Below are positions 59,501 to 64,000 of a stretch of DNA of 64,000 bases, piece after piece (position 1 is the first letter of the stretch; each line of letters opens with the position of its first letter). The position numbers were made by a program, and so were the translations under genes. The notes under the pieces were generated by a model. It was not told where the DNA came from. It searched no databases and was given only the letters and a program-made list of their open reading frames with translations. Source of the DNA: Strobilurus pachycystidiatus (lineage: Eukaryota > Basidiomycota > Agaricomycetes > Agaricales > Physalacriaceae); assembly GCA_019915135.1 (NCBI GenBank), contig JAHLMK010000002.1, positions 1,922,001 through 1,986,000 on the forward strand, in the 5' to 3' direction.

Positions 59501-59757
59501 ATGGGCGGGGACGGTGCTGCAGCAGGTATGGGGATGCTGGAAGGCACGTAGTTGCGCACGGTCCGGGAGAATGACTCGAGCATGGTGGGCTCGCGCGCAA
59601 AAACGGGCGACCGGGTGTGTCCCGCCCTCTGGCTGTCGTTGGGGTCGTCGTCAACGGCGGCGGTCTCTGGCCCGCTCTGTTGGTCGTCGTGAGATGGGTA
59701 GGGAGATGGGTGATATATGTTGGTTCGGCGTGCATTGCGATTAGGCCTTGCGGGCAT
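56519..59757 (-). CDS. BCAS3-like WD40 repeat protein
   Basis: Large WD40 protein related to human BCAS3, which binds phosphoinositides at autophagosome precursors, and to the Atg18/WIPI fold. The start MPARPNRNARRTNIYHPSP leads to ESFSRTVRNYVPSSIPIP and a first WD block with DARLLLLGYATGLQVWDC. After introns follow TPHPVFTLSSRLLAYASAP, YYITVTDLRSGAPISRFLA, LSSLSFSPDGCSLLSIAKDG and RTIHVFPVNPYGGPPDLKSH. Then FNFLDPHPQTLPSSLLPL and MIVFDPNDGLLQLRRWILSA, which mark the BCAS3 domain. The C-terminal part (ILPRSIYLSHQFTFHTLGED) ends in a basic tail SPPKSKKKRKGKK. About 1000 aa with four introns. Expected at membranes in autophagy; not shown here. Confidence 0.8.
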
Positions 59758-60576
59758 TAATAGATAGGGAGATTGAAATAAATGAAGCTAGAATCAAAGA
59801 GAAAGCCTTGTAACTGAATCCAAGGCCGTATGAGGTGTGAGACTGTCGATGTATGTTGGCAGTCACCGACAAGCGTATCACGATGACTCCCATTTATAGC
59901 ATCCATGTCACGTTGACCCTATCTCCGCTGTACACTCGCCACGAGGCTCAGGATCTGCGAATGCGTACCCCTTGCATGTCTTTGAAAGACACTCAAAGTC
60001 CAGACTCAGAAAGCCACACCAACAAGCGCGCGCAGAATGATCCTCCCTTTTCAAGTACAACGGGAAAGTCTAAAACATCAGTAGTAGCTCAAGTTGAAAC
60101 ACGCCTTGAACCTTAGGCTTTCACAGCTTGCTGACTTTTGGGGGACCTTATCAATGGGACCTTCAAGCCGAAGCCAAGATCAGCTTACTGAGTCACTATA
60201 GTTCAAAGAGACGTGACTTCTGAATCTGAGTGTTTCGGCTGAGAAACGTCCTGACTCAGTTCTGATAGTGATATTAACCCGCTGCACGATTATGTCAATG
60301 CTCAGAGATGTGATGCACGTTGCTTCACGACTGGCTTCCATAATTATTGTACTGTACTCATATTCGACGACCTAATAATGTTTCGAGCGGGCTACCAGGA
60401 AACCAGCCTTTAAACGAGAGTAGGACGTGTCACGTCAAATTGCAGGCCGACAGACGCGACAAATGGCCCAAATAAGGGAAATCCCGTACCAGATCTTCAA
60501 CCCATTTCGCGGTATATGATCTACGAGCGATTTGTGCAGACCGATAAGACAGACGAACCTTCTCATGTAAGGATTT

Positions 60577-60622
<46 letters not shown>

Positions 60623-61202
60623 GACTTACCGTCCTCGGTTGAAAGCCATTGACAGTGAGAAGGTATTGGCAGGCGATGGCATCGTATCCCACTCGATATG
60701 GTTCTCCGTAGTGTGCACCTGGAATGAGGCTGCTAGCTGAAGGTATGTTAACCGTCTCGGTGACGCGTACGAATAATACCCTATCTCTGCTACATTCGCA
60801 ACGCTTTGCATGTACGCCGGGTCCTGCATCCACATCGGTACTGTTATCAATCTCCACAAGGCTCCCTCTGTGCTTCTCCCTCGTGGTCCCCGTTAATTGT
60901 GGTAAGCACAACAAACAAAGTGTACTCATTCCTCTCTCGCAAAGTAGCCCGCACTCGCCTGACTCGCCTCTGCCGCCAGTACCATCCGTCGTACGTGTGT
61001 TCTATCTTTGAGCCTCTGACTTTTCTTCTGCTTTTTAGTCGCACGTCTCTCCCGCGTCGCCATCCTTTGATCAGTGATCCGTCCCCAAACCTGACAAGAA
61101 GCATTGAGATCTAGCAAGGTTACGCAGCGAGAGGCTCACCGTCACATCCTTTTGCAACCTCATTCGAAGACTGCTGTACTCTTGAGGGGTCAGAGGACCG
61201 TG
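59758..61202. other. intergenic, no gene seen
   Basis: About 1.4 kb between BCAS3 and the helicase-like gene. It contains a long CT microsatellite (listed). Frames are short; many GACTCAG/CTGAGTC-type words lie near 59990-60260. Confidence 0.45.
60580..60619 (+). repeat. (CT)n microsatellite, about 19 units
   Basis: Uninterrupted alternating C and T from 60580 to 60619, ended by a G. Likely polymorphic. Confidence 0.9.
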
Positions 61203-63874
61203 CTAGATGACAAGGTCACGAAACAGGTTCAGAGACATCGAGCAAGACCGTACCTCAGGAGCGAACCGCAATCGCGCCAAGATGTTGGACGCTTCGCGTC
61301 GCGTTAGAAAGTCCATTACACGAGTAGGTGAGACGATCAGAGGCGCTCCTGCACGGAGTTGTGCTCCTGTTGACAAGAATGTCAAACCCTCTGGCCAATG
61401 AGGTGCCTTTGACAGGATCCGCATGATGCCTGCTTTTTGCCCTAGAAAGGCACCCCTTCTGTCCCACTTGGTCGAGTTGAAGAAAGGATTTTTGGTGGAG
61501 CGAACCCACGACATCTTACTAGAAACAGGTATGCATCAAAGCGTGCATGCTGAGGAGAGTCGCGTTACGCACTGGAACTCGAAGTTCTTATCGATGCGAT
61601 CCAGAATGTGTTCCATCGCTTCGTTGACTGTGTAACCCTCAAAGAGGACTTCATGCTCTGGGTCTTTGATGTACGCCTCTTCTAAAGCGGTTTTATACCA
61701 TACACCGCGTAGGAGAGCTTTATCGGTGGGTACTGGGAAAGAATGAACGTCGATTGGACGGATCCGAGATGGCTGCTCATACCGTTTAGAGGTTCCATTC
61801 GCGTCAGAATCATGTAACCGGCACTGGGGCCCAGGTCTTGAACGAGTTGCATTTCACCGACCCTTATGAAGTGCAAGGCAGACTGATTGAGAGCTATACG
61901 TATCTCTCTGGCGCGCTGGCGCTGTGACTTCGGTCGAGTCGGCTCCTGGTCCTCCGTCTTCAGAGGTTCTGGTGCAGCAGGTCGGCTTGTATCGTCGGAG
62001 TAAATCTGTTGTGATGTCCGATCCTGGTCCTCCGTCGCTAAAGGCGGAGCAAGAGGTTCTGATGTGGCAGGTCGGCTTATATCGTCGAAATGAAAATACC
62101 ACGAACCTGAAAGCTCCTCTTCGGTTGAGACAGTGGGATTTTCACCTTCATGTGAGGCCAGTTTTTGAGCGAGTTTCGTTGTATCGCTTCTAGGAGACTC
62201 TTCGGAAGACACCTGGTCATTCAGGTTAACACACGAGACGAGAAATCACGGACTAGCGAGTTCTTCCCGATCCTGAGCGTAAATCATGTTTCTGAGGTCA
62301 TCTACGGTGGCGTCTGGAGAAGAATGTTAGCAAGGCGCGGAAGATGGAGCCGTAGACACCAACGCACTCTTCACCATGACGGACGGGTCTAGGCCCGCAG
62401 TCTGCAAAATGTGATTATGTGGCGTTGGGATGATTTGAAATGAGTCGATGGGCTCTATCACATGGCACTGCTTCTTGCCAGGATGAACGCTGCCTCCAAG
62501 ATTGACCTGCAAACCCTAAGATCACTGAGGCAGAATGGTTAAGAAGAGCATGTACCTGTTTCCGGTACAGATCACTGTTATTGACGTTAGGATGGGCAAG
62601 AATTAGACAGTCGACGCGGGGAACGGTGTCATCAAGGTTTTGGTACTCTGCATCATACACCTGAGGAAGGAACGAAGCCAGTAGATAAAAACACATACGC
62701 GTAGGAGCAAGAAGTATATTCCACGATTCCTCGCCTTGACAGAATCTAACCCATTGTGCTATCGAGTTGGAGATGCCTGTATCGTGAATCCCTTCTTTAG
62801 CAAACGCGTCTCGAAGCGCCAAGCAGTGGGCGCGGTTTACACAATATACGATGGTGCATTTGCGCTCATTGGGGGTAGTGCCATCCACGCGTCGATAATG
62901 GGTTTCGTGACCTCCTCTTTCGACATAACTTCCGAAAAGTACTGGGAAGGCTTGACGCGCTTGATGGCACTCGAAATCGAGATTGGGACAGGAACAGTTG
63001 TGAATCGCATGTCGCACTTCCTGGAGGACGGTAAGACATATCGTTGCTTTGGTTTGAGAGGCCCACCATGCATCCTTGAGTTCGGTCAGGGAATCGCGAA
63101 CGTAGTATGGCAACCTATCGTGGAACTGTTTCCGTAGTTGATGATGCTTGAGTAGTATCGGTGTTGAAAGGGATGTGAAGCCGAAAATCGGCGGTATAGT
63201 GGTCAACTTGTCCGGGTTCTCCGGTGGTTCGAAAAGGGTATTGAAATACGACCAGCTAGGCCGGTCAATTGTGATACAAAATTATCAGGCAATGCACACG
63301 CACAAAGAATTCTCAGCCCGGTCCACCCCAGCCAGCAAGACAGCAATTGTATTCCTGTGGCTAACAAAAGCAGGACGACTTGGAGAGAAACTCGCGTATG
63401 TGCCAAGGGTTCTGTAAGGCATTATAAGTGCGCTGTATGACCACTGGGACAGCGAACCGACAGGGAGATAATCTGATGACGCCGCATGCTCATATTCATA
63501 GGGGGACTCCTCTGCCCTTGGTTTTTGTCCATGCGGCGAATCAGCCAAGTTGGATGCGACTGCTCAATTCTCGCCTGGAGTTTGTCGAGCCTTGATGCGG
63601 AGTCTGCCAAATAGAGGATACGCGTCCTTTTGGAGATTAACGAGCGTGCCGAAAGGGAGAGTAAGAGCTCGTCCACGACTTTCAGCATGTCGTGTTGCGG
63701 GCTGTACTGGATCAAGTGTCTCGGGCGCCGTGCTGCATCTCGCCTTTTCATCGACTCCAGGATGCGGGCACAGGCTGCCAGGGCCTCAATATGGGAGTGA
63801 GCGAGCACGGAAACATGGCGGCGCGAAGGGAAGACGGGTCTTGACGCGCGGAGGCATGCTCGCAAGCCAAGCAT
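61203..63874 (-). pseudogene. degenerate Irc3-type mitochondrial helicase homolog
   Basis: Reads along the whole length of the Irc3 superfamily-2 helicase family but lacks its ATPase signatures. The start at 63874 gives an Arg-rich presequence (MLGLRACLRASRPVFPSRR). Walker A (PTGSGKT in relatives) is replaced by YSPQHDMLK; the DEAH box by PYEYEHAASSDY; SAT by FGFTSLSTP. Helicase C-lobe marks remain in TIVYCVNRAHCLALRDAF and VDCLILAHPNVNNSDLY, but the arginine-finger QMxGRGLR is QVNLGGSVHPGKK, with CHVIEPIDSF kept. The family C-terminus follows (EEAYIKDPEHEVLF, DFLTRREASNILARLRF). Frame changes without room for an intron occur near 62866 (CCCCC) and 61683 (TTT), and about 40 residues before the DEAH position are missing. 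Either a decayed copy or a non-catalytic paralog with assembly errors. Confidence 0.55.
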
Positions 63875-63980
63875 ATGGCGGTAAACTGGAAAGAGAAATA
63901 AGGATCCGGCAACTTACCGGTAAACCAAAATCTAGTGTTGCCAGGTGTTGCCCCGTGATTGTTACTTAACTTGTTTCTTT

Positions 63981-63996
63981 ACCACCACCACCACCA
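63981..63996 (+). repeat. short (ACC)n repeat at window end
   Basis: Five ACC units plus A close to the window edge, upstream of the helicase-like gene. The remaining 63875-63980 holds no recognisable feature. Confidence 0.8.
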
Positions 63997-64000
63997 GGCT

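Noticed and set aside
1..64000. new multi-gene defence or mobile system
   Set aside because: Gene functions are unrelated housekeeping and secreted functions; no reverse transcriptase, transposase, integrase or NLR gene was found.

Overview
This window is nuclear DNA of a filamentous basidiomycete, most likely an Agaricomycete. The support is many short introns (about 45-65 nt, mostly GT..AG with a CTNAY-like branch), tightly packed genes on both strands, mixed dinucleotides near 50% GC, and a typical gene set: AA9 polysaccharide monooxygenase, fungal Zn2Cys6 regulator, Prm1, Hob3/Rvs161, Mdm31 and a CCCH/RBR protein. I see no prokaryotic operons, CRISPR arrays, rRNA, tRNA or intact transposons.

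Layout. 0.1-0.9 kb: small orphan gene (-). 1-4.2 kb: gene-poor block with an odd AAGGAC/GTCCTT-rich stretch, a foldback and a 66-bp direct repeat. 4.6-9.5 kb: Ctp1/Sae2/CtIP (+) and leukotriene-A4-hydrolase-type M1 aminopeptidase (+). 9.5-20.6 kb: all minus strand: MFS sugar transporter, secreted DUF5648-like protein, AA9 LPMO, BAR protein Hob3, an orphan ORF, questin-oxidase-like protein. 21.8-27.9 kb: vWA protein (+), orphan polytopic membrane protein (-), exosome Rrp46 (+), BAX-inhibitor/lifeguard protein (-). 28.9-41 kb: truncated transcription-factor-like gene (+), Prm1 (+), SAM methyltransferase (+), a 1000-aa single-exon coiled-coil/RG protein (-). 41.3-51.8 kb: CCCH-RRM-RBR ubiquitin ligase carrying two lesions (-), NKAP-type splicing factor (-), divergent protein kinase (+), cyclopropane-synthase-like methyltransferase (-), Mdm31/32 (+). 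53-64 kb: Zn2Cys6 regulator (+), BCAS3-like WD40 protein (-), and a degenerate Irc3-type mitochondrial helicase (-).

The genes are mostly unrelated housekeeping functions (DNA-end resection, RNA decay and splicing, mitochondrial membrane organisation, endocytosis, mating fusion, autophagy) with secreted and transport functions between about 9.5 and 15.6 kb that fit plant-biomass use. I do not see a biosynthetic cluster or a coherent new multi-gene system. The most interesting items are single loci: the RBR gene interrupted by an in-frame TGA, the Irc3-like helicase whose ATPase motifs have all changed, a probable GC-AG intron in the aminopeptidase, and several long orphan proteins. Exon boundaries were placed by eye from splice signals and reading-frame continuity, so starts and small exons may shift.
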